This document shows positions 16,285 to 24,929 of a stretch of 64,000 nt of DNA, piece after piece. The notes under the pieces are model-generated. The model was not told the origin of the DNA. It saw only the letters and a list, made by a program, of their open reading frames with translations, and ran no database searches. This stretch comes from Pilimelia anulata (GTDB taxonomy: Bacteria > Actinomycetota > Actinomycetes > Mycobacteriales > Micromonosporaceae): positions 186,001 to 250,000 of the forward strand of contig NZ_BMQB01000007.1 in the NCBI RefSeq assembly GCF_014647895.1, given 5' to 3'. A program made the position numbers and the translations under genes. The stretch's first letter is position 1. Every line of letters starts with the position of its first letter.

Positions 16285-16779
16285 TCAGCCGGCGGGGTCG
16301 AGGTCGCGGACGCGCATCGACGTCCGGTACGCCGAATCGCCCTGCTGGCCGATCTCCCGGTAGCCGCGGGCGTCGTGGAAGGCGAGCGAGGGGTCGTTGC
16401 GGGGGATGAGGTTGACCTCCAGGGTCAGCCGCCCGTACGCCGCGGCCCGGGCCTCCACCCCGTCGTACGCGAGCCCGGCGAGCCCGCGCCGGCGGAAGTC
16501 GGGGTGCACGACGATCCGGTCCAGGTACAGGAACCGGTCGAACCGCTGCGCGAACCACGCGTAGTTCACCGAGTCGTACGTGGTCCCCGACTCGACGGTC
16601 ACCACGAACCCGGCGAACGCCCCGCCCGCGTCGAGCACGTCGACCCGGCCCCACTCGTCCCGGAACCGGGCCAGCCGGCCGGCGTCGAGGGCGGAGACCA
16701 TGGGCAGGTGGGCGGCGTTGAGGGCCAGGATCGCGGGCGCGTCGGCGGCCGTCATCGGGCGCAGTGCGGCAGGGGGCAT
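16285..16779 (-). CDS. GNAT-family N-acetyltransferase
   Basis: A 164-residue acetyltransferase with the acetyl-CoA-binding pattern VVHPDFRRRGLAGLAYDGVE (R-R-x-G-L/x-A) and a later SLAFHDARGYREIG strand-helix typical of motif B. The N-terminus LRPMTAADAPAILALN is also standard. Its substrate is not evident. It is divergent from the Nudix gene, with only 40 bases between the two starts, so promoters must overlap. Confidence 0.85.
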   Translation of the reverse strand: MPPAALRPMTAADAPAILALNAAHLPMVSALDAGRLARFRDEWGRVDVLDAGGAFAGFVVTVESGTTYDSVNYAWFAQRFDRFLYLDRIVVHPDFRRRGLAGLAYDGVEARAAAYGRLTLEVNLIPRNDPSLAFHDARGYREIGQQGDSAYRTSMRVRDLDPAG

Positions 16780-16804
16780 CCCGGTACCGTACCGGCCCGC
16801 CAGC

Positions 16805-16837
16805 CGTTACCGTTCGCAGATGGATCGTTACCGTTCG
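16805..16837. repeat. Direct repeat CGTTACCGTTCG, 21-base period
   Basis: The 12-mer CGTTACCGTTCG occurs at 16805-16816 and 16826-16837, exactly 21 bases apart (two helical turns), across the Nudix start codon at 16820. Such phasing would suit a tandem DNA-binding site. Confidence 0.45.
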
Positions 16838-17254
16838 ATTGTTGATGTCCATCTCATTCTGGTCCGGGACGGACGCATCCTGCTGGGCCTGCGCCGGAAC
16901 ACCGGCTACGCCGACGGGCACTGGCACCTGCCGTCCGGGCACCTGGAGAAGGGCGAATCGCTGCTCGCGGGCATCATCCGCGAGGCGGAGGAGGAGATCG
17001 GCCTCCGGTTGGCGGCGGCGGACCTGCGCTTCGTCCAGCTCGTCCACCACGCGGACCCGGGGGAGGAGCCGCGGGTCGGCGTCTTCTTCGAGGCGACCCG
17101 CTGGACGGGCGAGCCGGTCAACGCCGAGCCGCACAAGTGCGCCGAGCTGCGCTGGTTCCCGGCCGCCCGGATCCCGGCCGAGACGCTGGCCTACCCGGCG
17201 GAGGCCATCGCCCGGTACCTGCGCGGCGAGCCGTTCGCGGTGCACGGGCTCTGA
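16820..17254 (+). CDS. Nudix hydrolase
   Basis: A 144-residue hydrolase with a complete Nudix box, GHLEKGESLLAGIIREAEEEIGL (split here as G-x5-E-x7-REAEEEIGL), which binds the metal and cleaves nucleoside diphosphate-linked substrates. The preceding strand RDGRILLGLRRNTGYADG and the late ELRWFPA element are like MutT/ADP-ribose-type members. The ATG at 16820 gives MDRYRSIVDVHLILVRDG. The substrate is not known. Confidence 0.9.
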   Translation: MDRYRSIVDVHLILVRDGRILLGLRRNTGYADGHWHLPSGHLEKGESLLAGIIREAEEEIGLRLAAADLRFVQLVHHADPGEEPRVGVFFEATRWTGEPVNAEPHKCAELRWFPAARIPAETLAYPAEAIARYLRGEPFAVHGL

Positions 17255-17368
17255 CCGCCCCAACTCGCCGCCCGCCCCACCGTGGCGGTGAGCCGGGTCA
17301 CCGCTAATCCGGGCGCGGCGCGCCGGGTCGCGCACCCCCGCTGGCCGGCGAACGCTATGGTCGTGGCC

Positions 17369-17533
17369 ATGCCGGACATGTACAACGACCCCAGCGGCAA
17401 CACCGCCCAGTTCCGGGCGTTCGCCGCTACTCCCGCCCCCGCCCCGGAGAAGAAGTCACCCGTCGGCCTGTTCGTCGGCGTCGGCGTCGCCGCCGTCGTG
17501 GTCATCGGCCTGATCGTGTGGGCGCTCGTCTGA
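17369..17533 (+). CDS. 54-residue single-span membrane protein
   Basis: Unknown small protein: a polar, alanine/proline-rich N-terminus (MPDMYNDPSGNTAQF), a KK pair and one C-terminal hydrophobic span, VGLFVGVGVAAVVVIGLIVW. It looks like a membrane-anchored peptide. Upstream in-frame GTG codons make the start uncertain. A strong terminator hairpin begins 26 bases after the stop, which supports that the gene is real. Confidence 0.6.
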   Translation: MPDMYNDPSGNTAQFRAFAATPAPAPEKKSPVGLFVGVGVAAVVVIGLIVWALV

Positions 17534-17558
17534 GCGCCGACCACCCGTACGAAGCACC

Positions 17559-17586
17559 CGAGGGCGCCCCGGCCGGGGCGCCCTCG
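17559..17586. terminator. Perfect 28-base palindromic terminator
   Basis: CGAGGGCGCCCC and its complement flank GGCC, making a perfect palindrome between the convergent 54-residue-protein gene and the DUF6104-like gene. It would end transcription from both directions. Confidence 0.8.
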
Positions 17587-17593
17587 TCGCGTC

Positions 17594-17773
17594 TCACTCG
17601 TCCTCGTCGTCGTCCAGTCTGGCCAGCCAGGTGGCGAACCGCTCGATGGGCGTCTCGAACTCCGGGTTCAGGTCCACGAAGTCGCGCAGCCGCTCCGCGA
17701 GCCACTCCACACTGACCGACTCCTCGCCGCGCCGCTGCGCCAGCTCCTCGATGCCGCGATCGGTGAAGTACAT
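17594..17773 (-). CDS. 59-residue DUF6104-like protein
   Basis: The product begins MYFTDRGIEELAQRRGEE and ends in an acidic LDDDEDE tail, with VEWLAERLRDFVDLNPEFE between. This is the small conserved protein found downstream of kgd in actinomycetes (recalled as DUF6104). Its ATG lies one base after the kgd stop codon (TGACATG), so translation is probably coupled. No structure or role is established. The constant link with the 2-oxoglutarate dehydrogenase hints at a role near that complex, but this is inference. Confidence 0.85.
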   Translation of the reverse strand: MYFTDRGIEELAQRRGEESVSVEWLAERLRDFVDLNPEFETPIERFATWLARLDDDEDE

Positions 17774-17774
17774 G

Positions 17775-20700
17775 TCAGAGCTTCGGCAGCGCGGCTTCGA
17801 GCAGCGCCCGCTGCTCCACTTCGTGCGACTTGGACGAGCCGCCGGCCGGCGCGGCCGCGGCCGGGCGGGAGATCCGGCGCAGCCGGACCCCGTCCAGGTG
17901 CTCCAGCAGGTTGAGCGCCACGAACGACCAGGCGCCCTGGTTGGCCGGCTCCTCCTGCACCCAGGCGACGTCGTCGGCGTTCGGGAACTCCGCCAGCGCC
18001 GCCCGCAGCTCCTCGACCGGCAGCGGGTAGAGCTGCTCCATCCGCAGGATCGCGGTGTCCGTGACGCCCCGCTCGGTCCGGGCGGCCAGCAGGTCGTAGA
18101 AGATCTTGCCGGTGCACAGGACCACCCGGCGCACGTCGGCCGCGCGCACCGAGCCGTCGGCCAGGGCCGGGTCGGCCAGCACCGGCTGGAACGTACCCTC
18201 GGTGAAGTCGCGGACGTCCGACACGCACTGCTTGTGCCGCAGCAGCGACTTCGGCGTGAACACCACCAGCGGCTTGCGCTTCGGCGACAGGGCCTGGCGG
18301 CGCAGCAGGTGGAAGTAGTTCGCCGGGGTGGTCGGGATGGACACCCGCATGTTGTCCTCGGCGCAGAGCTGTAGGTACCGCTCCGGCCGCCCGGACGTGT
18401 GGTCCGGGCCCTGGCCCTCGTGCCCGTGCGGCAGCAGGATCGCCATCGAACTCTGCTGGCCCCACTTGGCCTCGCCGGCCGAGACGAACTCGTCCACGAT
18501 CGACTGGGCGCCGTTGGCGAAGTCGCCGAACTGCGCCTCCCACAGCACGAGCGCCTCGGGGTTCTCCACCGAGTACCCGTACTCGAAGCCCATCGCCGCG
18601 AACTCGCTCAGCAGCGAGTCGTGCAGGAAGAACCGGGCGTTGCCGCTGGCCAGCTTCGCCACCGGCAGGTGGTCGTTGCCGGTCCGGGCGTCGACGACCG
18701 AGCCGTGCCGCTGGACGAACGTGCCGCGCCGCGAGTCCTGCCCGGCCATCCGGACGGTCACGCCCTGGTGCAGCAGCGAGCCGAAGGCGAGGATCTCGCC
18801 GAAGCCCCAGTCGATGCCGCCCTCGACGGCCATCTTCGCCCGCCGGACCAGCAACTGCTGGACCCGCTTGTGCGGGGTGAAGCCGTCCGGCAGCTCGACG
18901 TGCGCCCGGCCGACCGCGGCGATCACCTCGGGGTCGGCGGCGGTCGGCACCACCGGCTCCGGCTCCGGGCCCGGCCGGGCGGCCCGCCGGCCGCCGGCCG
19001 CCGGCTCGTCCCGGGTCGCCTTGAAGACCTGCTCCAACTGCGCCTGGTAGTCGCGCAGCAGCTCCTCGGCCTGGACGACGGTCATGTCGCCGCGGCCGAT
19101 CAGCTCCTCGGTGTACAGCTTCCGGACGCTGCGCTTGGTGTCGATGATCTGGTACATCTCCGGGTTGGTCATCGACGGGTCGTCGCCCTCGTTGTGCCCG
19201 CGCCGGCGGTAGCAGACCAGGTCGATGACGACGTCCTTGTTGAACGCCTGCCGGTACTCGAACGCCAGCCGGGCCACCCGGACCACGGCCTCCGGGTCGT
19301 CGCCGTTGACGTGGAAGATCGGCGCCTGGATCATCCGGGCCACGTCGGTGCAGTACAGCGACGAGCGGCTGTACTCCGGCGCGGTGGTGAAGCCGACCTG
19401 GTTGTTGACCACCACGTGCACGGTGCCGCCGGTGCGGTACCCGCGGAGCTGGGACAGGTTCAGCGTCTCGGCCACCACGCCCTGCCCGGCGAACGCCGCG
19501 TCGCCGTGCACCAGCACCGGCAGCACGGTGAAGCCCTGCGGGCCGAGGTTGAGCCGGTCCTGCTTGGCCCGGACCACGCCCTCCAGGACCGGGTCGACGG
19601 CCTCCAGGTGGGACGGGTTGGCCACCACCGAGACGGTGGTGGCGTAGTCGCCGTCCGGCGTCGTGTACTTGCCGGACTGGCCCAGGTGGTACTTCACGTC
19701 GCCCGAGCCGTGCGCCGACTTCGGGTCCAGGTGGCCCTCGAACTCGAAGAACACCTTCTCGTACGGCTTGCCGACGATGTTGACCAGGACGTTGAGCCGG
19801 CCGCGGTGGGCCATGCCGATGACGACCTCGTCCAGCTCGGTCTCGGCGGACGCCTGGAGCACCTCGTCGAGCAGCGGGATCAGCGACTCGCCGCCCTCCA
19901 GCGAGAACCGCTTCTGGCCGACGTACTTGGTCTGGAGGAACGTCTCGAACGCCTCCGCGGCGTTCAGCCGGTTCAGCACGTGCTGCTGGGCCGGGCCGTC
20001 CAGCTTGGTGTACTTGCGCTCGACCCGGTCCTGGATCCAGCGCCGCTCCTCCGGGTCCTGGATGTGCATGTACTCGATGCCGACCCGGCGGCAGTACGAG
20101 TCGCGCAGCACGCCCAGCACCTCGCGCAGCTTCATCCGGCGCTTGCCGTTGAAGCCGCCCACGGGGAAGTAGCGGTCCAGGTCCCACAGGGTCAGCGAGT
20201 GCTGGAGCACGTCCAGGTCGGGGTGCTTGCGCATGTGGAACTCGAGCGGGTCGGTGTCGGCCATCAGGTGCCCGCGCACCCGGTACGCGTGGATGATCTC
20301 CAGCACCCGGGCGTTCTTGTCCACCTCGCCGTCGACGCCGGCCGGGGTGTCCCGGACCCAGCGGATCGGCTCGTACGGGATGCGCAGCGCGGCGAAGATC
20401 CGGTCGTAGAACTCGTCGCCGCCCAGCAGCAGCTCGTGCATGACCTTGAGGAACTCGCCGGACTGCGCGCCCTGGATGATCCGGTGGTCGTACGTCGAGG
20501 TGAGCGTGATGACCTTGCTGACGCCCAGCTCGGCGAGGCGCTCGTCGGACATGCCGGCGTACGGCGCCGGGTACTCCATCGCGCCGACGCCGATGATCGT
20601 GCCCTGGCCGACCATCAGCCGCGGCATCGAGTGCACGGTGCCGATGCCGCCCGGGTTGGTCAGGCTGATCGTGGTGCCGGCGTAGTCCTCCATGGTCAGC

Positions 20701-21515
20701 TCGCCCTTGCGGGCGCGCCGGACCACGTCCTCGTACGCCTGCCAGAACTGCCGGAAGTCCATCTGCTCGCAGCCCTTGATGGACGGCACGACGAGCATCC
20801 GGGAGCCGTCCGGCTTGGCCAGGTCGATGGCGATGCCGAGGTTCACGTGCTCCGGCCGGGCCAGCACGGGCTTGCCGTCGGCCTCGGCGTACGAGTTGTT
20901 CAGCTCGGGGTGGGCGGCCAGCGCCCGGATCATCGCGTACCCGATCAGGTGGGTGAAGCTCACCTTGCCCCCGCGGCCGCGGGCGAGGTGGTTGTTGATC
21001 ACCACGCGGTTGTCCACCAGCAGCTTCGCCGGCACCGCCCGGACGCTGGTCGCGGTCGGGATGGCCAGCGACGCGTCCATGTTCTGCACGATCTTGGCGG
21101 CGACGCCGCGCAGGGGCGTCGTGGCCGCGCCGCTCGGCGCGGCGGGCGCCCCGGCGCCGGCGGGCGCCTTGGCGGCCGGCGCGGGCTTCGGGGCCGGCGC
21201 GGTCGGCATCGTCGCGCCCGGCGTCCCGGCGCCGTTGGGGGCGGCCGGGGCGGCGGGCTCCACCGCGGCGCCGGCGGCGGGCGCGGCCGTACCGGCCCGG
21301 GCGGCGGCGACCGCGGCGGTCGCCGCGCTGGCGGCGGTCGGGGTGGCGCTGCGATGGCCGTCCGTTACCGGCCGGTAGTCGGCGAAGAAGTCGTGCCACG
21401 CCGGGTCGACGCTGGAGGGGTCGGTGAGGTACCGCTGGTACATCTCCTCGACAATCCACTCATTCGTCCCGAAACCCGCCAGTGGATTGTCCTGCGAACT
21501 CTGCTGGGTCGACAC
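17775..21515 (-). CDS. kgd: Multifunctional 2-oxoglutarate dehydrogenase (E1o with E2-like domain)
   Basis: A 1246-residue TCA-cycle enzyme. In order: a short start with NPLAGFGTNEWIVEEMYQRY; an alanine/proline-rich linker; an E2-type acyltransferase core (PLRGVAAKIVQNMDASL to TYDHRIIQGAQSGEF); then the thiamine-diphosphate E1 part (GMAHRGRLNVLVNI, HGDAAFAGQGVVAE, NNQVGFTT, and the late GHEGQGPDHTSGRPERY). This is the actinobacterial OdhA/Kgd fusion lacking its own lipoyl domain. The GTG at 21515 starts VSTQQSSQ and has GAGG upstream. In related species the FHA protein GarA/OdhI controls this enzyme; the FHA gene in this window (50 kb) is not of that type. Confidence 0.96.
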   Translation of the reverse strand: MSTQQSSQDNPLAGFGTNEWIVEEMYQRYLTDPSSVDPAWHDFFADYRPVTDGHRSATPTAASAATAAVAAARAGTAAPAAGAAVEPAAPAAPNGAGTPGATMPTAPAPKPAPAAKAPAGAGAPAAPSGAATTPLRGVAAKIVQNMDASLAIPTATSVRAVPAKLLVDNRVVINNHLARGRGGKVSFTHLIGYAMIRALAAHPELNNSYAEADGKPVLARPEHVNLGIAIDLAKPDGSRMLVVPSIKGCEQMDFRQFWQAYEDVVRRARKGELTMEDYAGTTISLTNPGGIGTVHSMPRLMVGQGTIIGVGAMEYPAPYAGMSDERLAELGVSKVITLTSTYDHRIIQGAQSGEFLKVMHELLLGGDEFYDRIFAALRIPYEPIRWVRDTPAGVDGEVDKNARVLEIIHAYRVRGHLMADTDPLEFHMRKHPDLDVLQHSLTLWDLDRYFPVGGFNGKRRMKLREVLGVLRDSYCRRVGIEYMHIQDPEERRWIQDRVERKYTKLDGPAQQHVLNRLNAAEAFETFLQTKYVGQKRFSLEGGESLIPLLDEVLQASAETELDEVVIGMAHRGRLNVLVNIVGKPYEKVFFEFEGHLDPKSAHGSGDVKYHLGQSGKYTTPDGDYATTVSVVANPSHLEAVDPVLEGVVRAKQDRLNLGPQGFTVLPVLVHGDAAFAGQGVVAETLNLSQLRGYRTGGTVHVVVNNQVGFTTAPEYSRSSLYCTDVARMIQAPIFHVNGDDPEAVVRVARLAFEYRQAFNKDVVIDLVCYRRRGHNEGDDPSMTNPEMYQIIDTKRSVRKLYTEELIGRGDMTVVQAEELLRDYQAQLEQVFKATRDEPAAGGRRAARPGPEPEPVVPTAADPEVIAAVGRAHVELPDGFTPHKRVQQLLVRRAKMAVEGGIDWGFGEILAFGSLLHQGVTVRMAGQDSRRGTFVQRHGSVVDARTGNDHLPVAKLASGNARFFLHDSLLSEFAAMGFEYGYSVENPEALVLWEAQFGDFANGAQSIVDEFVSAGEAKWGQQSSMAILLPHGHEGQGPDHTSGRPERYLQLCAEDNMRVSIPTTPANYFHLLRRQALSPKRKPLVVFTPKSLLRHKQCVSDVRDFTEGTFQPVLADPALADGSVRAADVRRVVLCTGKIFYDLLAARTERGVTDTAILRMEQLYPLPVEELRAALAEFPNADDVAWVQEEPANQGAWSFVALNLLEHLDGVRLRRISRPAAAAPAGGSSKSHEVEQRALLEAALPKL

Positions 21516-21798
21516 AGCCGGTACGCCTCTTCCTCGCGATACGACCACCGGTGGCGGTGGTGCGAGCGTCCGGCCACCCCGCACCCGGGCGCTCACTGTC
21601 GGAAAGTCGGTACCAGATTACGCCTGCGCGTCACGCGCCGTGCCGGTGCGTCGGCACCCGCCACCCGCCCCGCGGCGCGGTCCTGCCCGACCGGGCAGTC
21701 CGCGCCGGTCAGCCCGGCGGTCGGGGCGGTCCAGCGATCGCAGCGGCCCAGCGGTCGGGCAGGTCCAGCGATCGTGCCGGCTCAGCGGCCGGGGCGGG
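21516..21798. repeat. Intergenic region with a repeated GGTCCAGCGATCG
   Basis: The kgd upstream region contains the 13-mer GGTCCAGCGATCG at 21728-21740 and 21762-21774 (34-base spacing), with GCGGTCGGG also repeated nearby. The kgd promoter probably lies in the less GC-rich part around 21590-21640. No gene is seen. Confidence 0.45.
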
Positions 21799-22596
21799 TC
21801 AGCCCACGTCCCGGCGGCGCACCAGCACCGCGCCGACCACCGTCGCCAGCACCGCCCAGCCCACCAGCACCAGCGCCAGCACCCAGCGCGGCGGCAGCCC
21901 GTCGTCGCCCCCGCCGCCGAACACCAGCATCGCCGAGGCCACCGCCGGCACCGCGGTCAGCGCCCGCACCACCCCCTCGCCGAGCAGCGCGGCCAGCCCG
22001 GCGACCGCCGCGACCAGTGCCAGCGTGCCGGCGAAGTTCACGCCCAGGGCCAGCGCCGCCGCGCCCGCCTGGTGCCGGACCAGCGCGCCGACCCCCACCC
22101 CGAGCATCGCCCACAGCGCGAACGTCAGCCCGCTCAGCACGATCGCCGGCCACACGTCCGGGTGGGTCGGGCCGACCGCGCGCGGGTCGCCGTCCGGCAG
22201 CGCCAGCGGCGACGCCGCCAGCGTGAGCAGCGTCGTACCGGCCCAGAGCAGCAGCCCGCCGATCGCCGCCGCCGCCGACTTGGCCAGCAGGACCGGCGTC
22301 CGGTGCGGGCTGACCAGGAACGTCGCGAGCGCCGTCCGGTGCTGGAACTCCGCGGTCATCACGGTGGTGCCCAGGACCAGCGCCACGGTCATGCTGACCA
22401 GGTACCCGGACGTCCAGTAGTTCAGGTACCCGACCAGCACGGCGCTCGGGTCCGGCACCTCGACGTCCCGGTCGGCCCGGACGATCAGCGCGTTGAACAG
22501 CAGCGCCACCGCCCACATCACCAGCGCCACCGCCGACAGCACCAGCCACAGCCGGGTGGTCCGCAGCTTCAGCAGCTCGGCCCGCAGCAGTCTCAT
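21799..22596 (-). CDS. ABC-2 type transporter permease
   Basis: A 265-residue membrane protein with six predicted spans. The start MRLLRAELLKLRTTRLWLVL is the typical amphipathic entry helix of ABC-2 permeases that act with one ATPase, and TVMTAEFQHRTALATFLVSP is the conserved cytosolic helix. Its ATG overlaps the stop codon of the ATPase gene by four bases (ATGA), so the two are one operon. Exporters of this kind move drugs, lipids or peptides; the cargo is not evident. Confidence 0.9.
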   Translation of the reverse strand: MRLLRAELLKLRTTRLWLVLSAVALVMWAVALLFNALIVRADRDVEVPDPSAVLVGYLNYWTSGYLVSMTVALVLGTTVMTAEFQHRTALATFLVSPHRTPVLLAKSAAAAIGGLLLWAGTTLLTLAASPLALPDGDPRAVGPTHPDVWPAIVLSGLTFALWAMLGVGVGALVRHQAGAAALALGVNFAGTLALVAAVAGLAALLGEGVVRALTAVPAVASAMLVFGGGGDDGLPPRWVLALVLVGWAVLATVVGAVLVRRRDVG

Positions 22597-23501
22597 CGCA
22601 CGTCCGCCCGTCCGGCCGTCAGATCGAGGAAGGCGCGCTCCAGGTCCGGCGCCTCCGGGGTCAGCTCGTGCACCTCGATGCGCGAGGCGAGCGCGGTCCG
22701 GGCCACGATCGGGGCGTCCACGCCGGTGACGTGCAGCGCCCCCGCCCCGTCCGCGGTCACCGTCGCCCCGGCGGCGCGCAGCGCGGCCGACAGCTCGGCG
22801 GCGTCCGGCGTCCGGACCAGCAGCGCCGGCCGCTGCGCCGCCGTCACCACCTCGCCCACCGGCCCCTGCCGGACCAGCCTGCCCGCGGCGATGATCACGA
22901 CGTCGTCGGCGAGGAGCTGCATCTCGGCGAGCAGGTGGCTGGAGACCAGCACGGTCCGGCCCTGCTCGGCCAGCGACCGCAGCAGCGACCGGAGCCAGTG
23001 GATGCCCTCGGGGTCCAGCCCGTTGGCCGGCTCGTCCAGGATCAGCACCCGCGGGTCGCCCAGCAGCGCCGCGGCGATGCCGAGCCGCTGCAGCATGCCG
23101 AGCGAGTAGCCCTTCACCCGGCGGCGGGCGGCGGGGCTCAGGCCGACCGTGGCGAGCACCTCGTCGGCGCGGCTCGCCGGCAGGCCGGCGGCCACGCAGA
23201 TCACCCGCAGGTGGTCGCGGCCGGAGCGGCCGGGGTGGGCGCTGGACGCCTCCAGCACGGCGCCGACGCGGCGGATCGGGGTGGGCAGGCGGTGGTACGG
23301 CAGGCCGTCGATCGTGGCGGTGCCGGCGGTCGGGCGGGCCAGCGACAGGATCATGCGCAGGGTGGTGCTCTTGCCGGCGCCGTTGGGGCCGAGGAAGCCG
23401 GTGACGCGGCCGGGCTCGACGGTGAAGGAGAGGTTGTCGACGGCGGGGAGCTGGCCGTAGCGCTTGGTGAGGTTGGTGACGGTGATCCTGCCGTCGGACA
23501 T
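22593..23501 (-). CDS. ABC transporter ATP-binding protein
   Basis: A 302-residue ATPase with Walker A GPNGAGKST, a Q-loop region, a variant signature YSLGMLQRLGIA, Walker B VLILDEPANGLD and the H-loop VLVSSHLL. The C-terminal 80 residues form the extra domain seen in DrrA/BcrA-type exporters. It pairs with the overlapping permease. The gene upstream is a lipoprotein transcribed in the same direction, 131 bases away. Confidence 0.93.
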   Translation of the reverse strand: MSDGRITVTNLTKRYGQLPAVDNLSFTVEPGRVTGFLGPNGAGKSTTLRMILSLARPTAGTATIDGLPYHRLPTPIRRVGAVLEASSAHPGRSGRDHLRVICVAAGLPASRADEVLATVGLSPAARRRVKGYSLGMLQRLGIAAALLGDPRVLILDEPANGLDPEGIHWLRSLLRSLAEQGRTVLVSSHLLAEMQLLADDVVIIAAGRLVRQGPVGEVVTAAQRPALLVRTPDAAELSAALRAAGATVTADGAGALHVTGVDAPIVARTALASRIEVHELTPEAPDLERAFLDLTAGRADVR

Positions 23502-23632
23502 CCGGCTCCTCTCGCGGGGTTGTCGTGGAGCCTAGGTGGGTTGTCGGGGTTGGTGGTGGATCTCGGTTGATTGGACTTGTTGCGTGTTCTTTCGTGTGCT
23601 CGGGCGGGGAGGGGCGGCGGCCGGCACCGCCG

Positions 23633-24853
23633 TCAGGCGTCCGGGCGGGCCGCCATGTGCGACAGGCTGAGGTAGGAGATGCTGATCTCGGTGTGGGGAA
23701 TGGGGATGTCGACCCTGCGTACGATCTCGCCACCGGTGCGGTCGAACACGGTGTACGTGAGGTTGCCCTTCGCTTCCCGGATCGTGCTGACGGTGTGCAG
23801 CCGACCGGCGGAGAAGGCGTAGAGCGTCTGCATGTCGTGCACGCCGGTGGCGAGGCCGGTGTTGAAGCGGGTGGTGGTCCGGCCCGTGGCGATGTCGGTG
23901 GAGAAGACCCGGCCGTCGCCGTTCACCCAATGCAGCTGGTTGCCGCGCAGATCCTGTACGGCGTAGTCGAAGTCGTCCGAACTCGGTTCGGTGCCGTCGG
24001 CGAAGGTCAACGGGCGGATCCGCGCCCTGCCCGTACGAGTGTCCCAGGAGACGATCGATGGTCGCGCGATGCCGGAGCCGTTGCCGTCCTCGGATAGGAA
24101 CTCCAGCACGCCGTTGCGGCACGGAACCTGTCCGATGACGGTGCTGCCGCTGAAGAACGGCCGCCAGGCGATGACCTTCTCGCCGCTCTCCGCCGGGTAC
24201 AGCCGGGCCAGCATCTGCGGCCGCGCGGCCGGGTCGGCCGTGGTGCCGGGCGAGGCGGACGCTTCGGCGGCGTGGGTGCCGGTGTTGTCGGCCAGCCCGA
24301 AAATCTCACCGCCGCAGAGCGCGCCGGTGAAGTAGTTGCCCTGCACGTCGTGCAGCCGGGAGCCGTCGGCGGTGATTGCGGCGACCTGGTTGTTGTACCC
24401 GCGGTCGCTGTCGCCCCCGCCGTTGTGGACGCCCACCGCCCCGCCGGCGGGCAGCGCGAACATCAGGTTCTGCGCGGTGGTCTTGGGGTTGTCCGTCTTC
24501 CGCAGCCCGGCCGCCGTCAGGTGGTAGTCGCTGCTCTCGTCGGTGAAGTACAGGCCGTGGTCCGACCACGCCGGTCTCATCATGTCCATGCGCTTGGTCC
24601 GCACGGCGCGGAACGAGCCGTCGCCGTTGACCAGAATCAGGTATCCCGGCTCGTGCACCTCCCCGATCGGGGTGAACATCTCGGAGTTCTGGGGCCCGAC
24701 GAAGAAGGCCATCACCGCGTCGCCCAGCTTCACCTCGCTGTGCGGCACCACCGCGCGGTCGAAGAAGTCCGACCCGGTCGACAGCGAGCAGGACGCGCAT
24801 CCGGCCAGCGCCACCGCCGCTGCCACCGCCGCGGACCCCGTGCTCTTGATCAT
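23633..24853 (-). CDS. Lipoprotein of unknown function, beta-propeller-like
   Basis: The 406-residue product begins MIKSTGSAAVAAAVALAGC, a lipoprotein signal with the lipobox Cys near residue 19; CASC gives a second Cys just after. The rest alternates short hydrophobic strands with W-D, G-D-G and T-G-R turns (NGDGSFRAV, WDTRTGRAR, NGDGRVFSTDIATGR, FDRTGGEIV), which suggests a WD/PQQ-like beta-propeller. Base composition is lower in G+C than neighbours. No family is recognised, and the role is unknown. Confidence 0.8.
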   Translation of the reverse strand: MIKSTGSAAVAAAVALAGCASCSLSTGSDFFDRAVVPHSEVKLGDAVMAFFVGPQNSEMFTPIGEVHEPGYLILVNGDGSFRAVRTKRMDMMRPAWSDHGLYFTDESSDYHLTAAGLRKTDNPKTTAQNLMFALPAGGAVGVHNGGGDSDRGYNNQVAAITADGSRLHDVQGNYFTGALCGGEIFGLADNTGTHAAEASASPGTTADPAARPQMLARLYPAESGEKVIAWRPFFSGSTVIGQVPCRNGVLEFLSEDGNGSGIARPSIVSWDTRTGRARIRPLTFADGTEPSSDDFDYAVQDLRGNQLHWVNGDGRVFSTDIATGRTTTRFNTGLATGVHDMQTLYAFSAGRLHTVSTIREAKGNLTYTVFDRTGGEIVRRVDIPIPHTEISISYLSLSHMAARPDA

Positions 24854-24929
24854 CCGATTTCCCGCACCTTTCCCGGCCCACGGACGGCGCGCCGCCCCCG
24901 GCGGAACCGCCTGCCCGTGCCCGCCGGGA

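Noticed and set aside
18399..22226. A rightward open frame of 1275 residues over kgd
   Set aside because: It is antisense to kgd, which has full catalytic motifs in its own frame. The rightward translation shows no family pattern.
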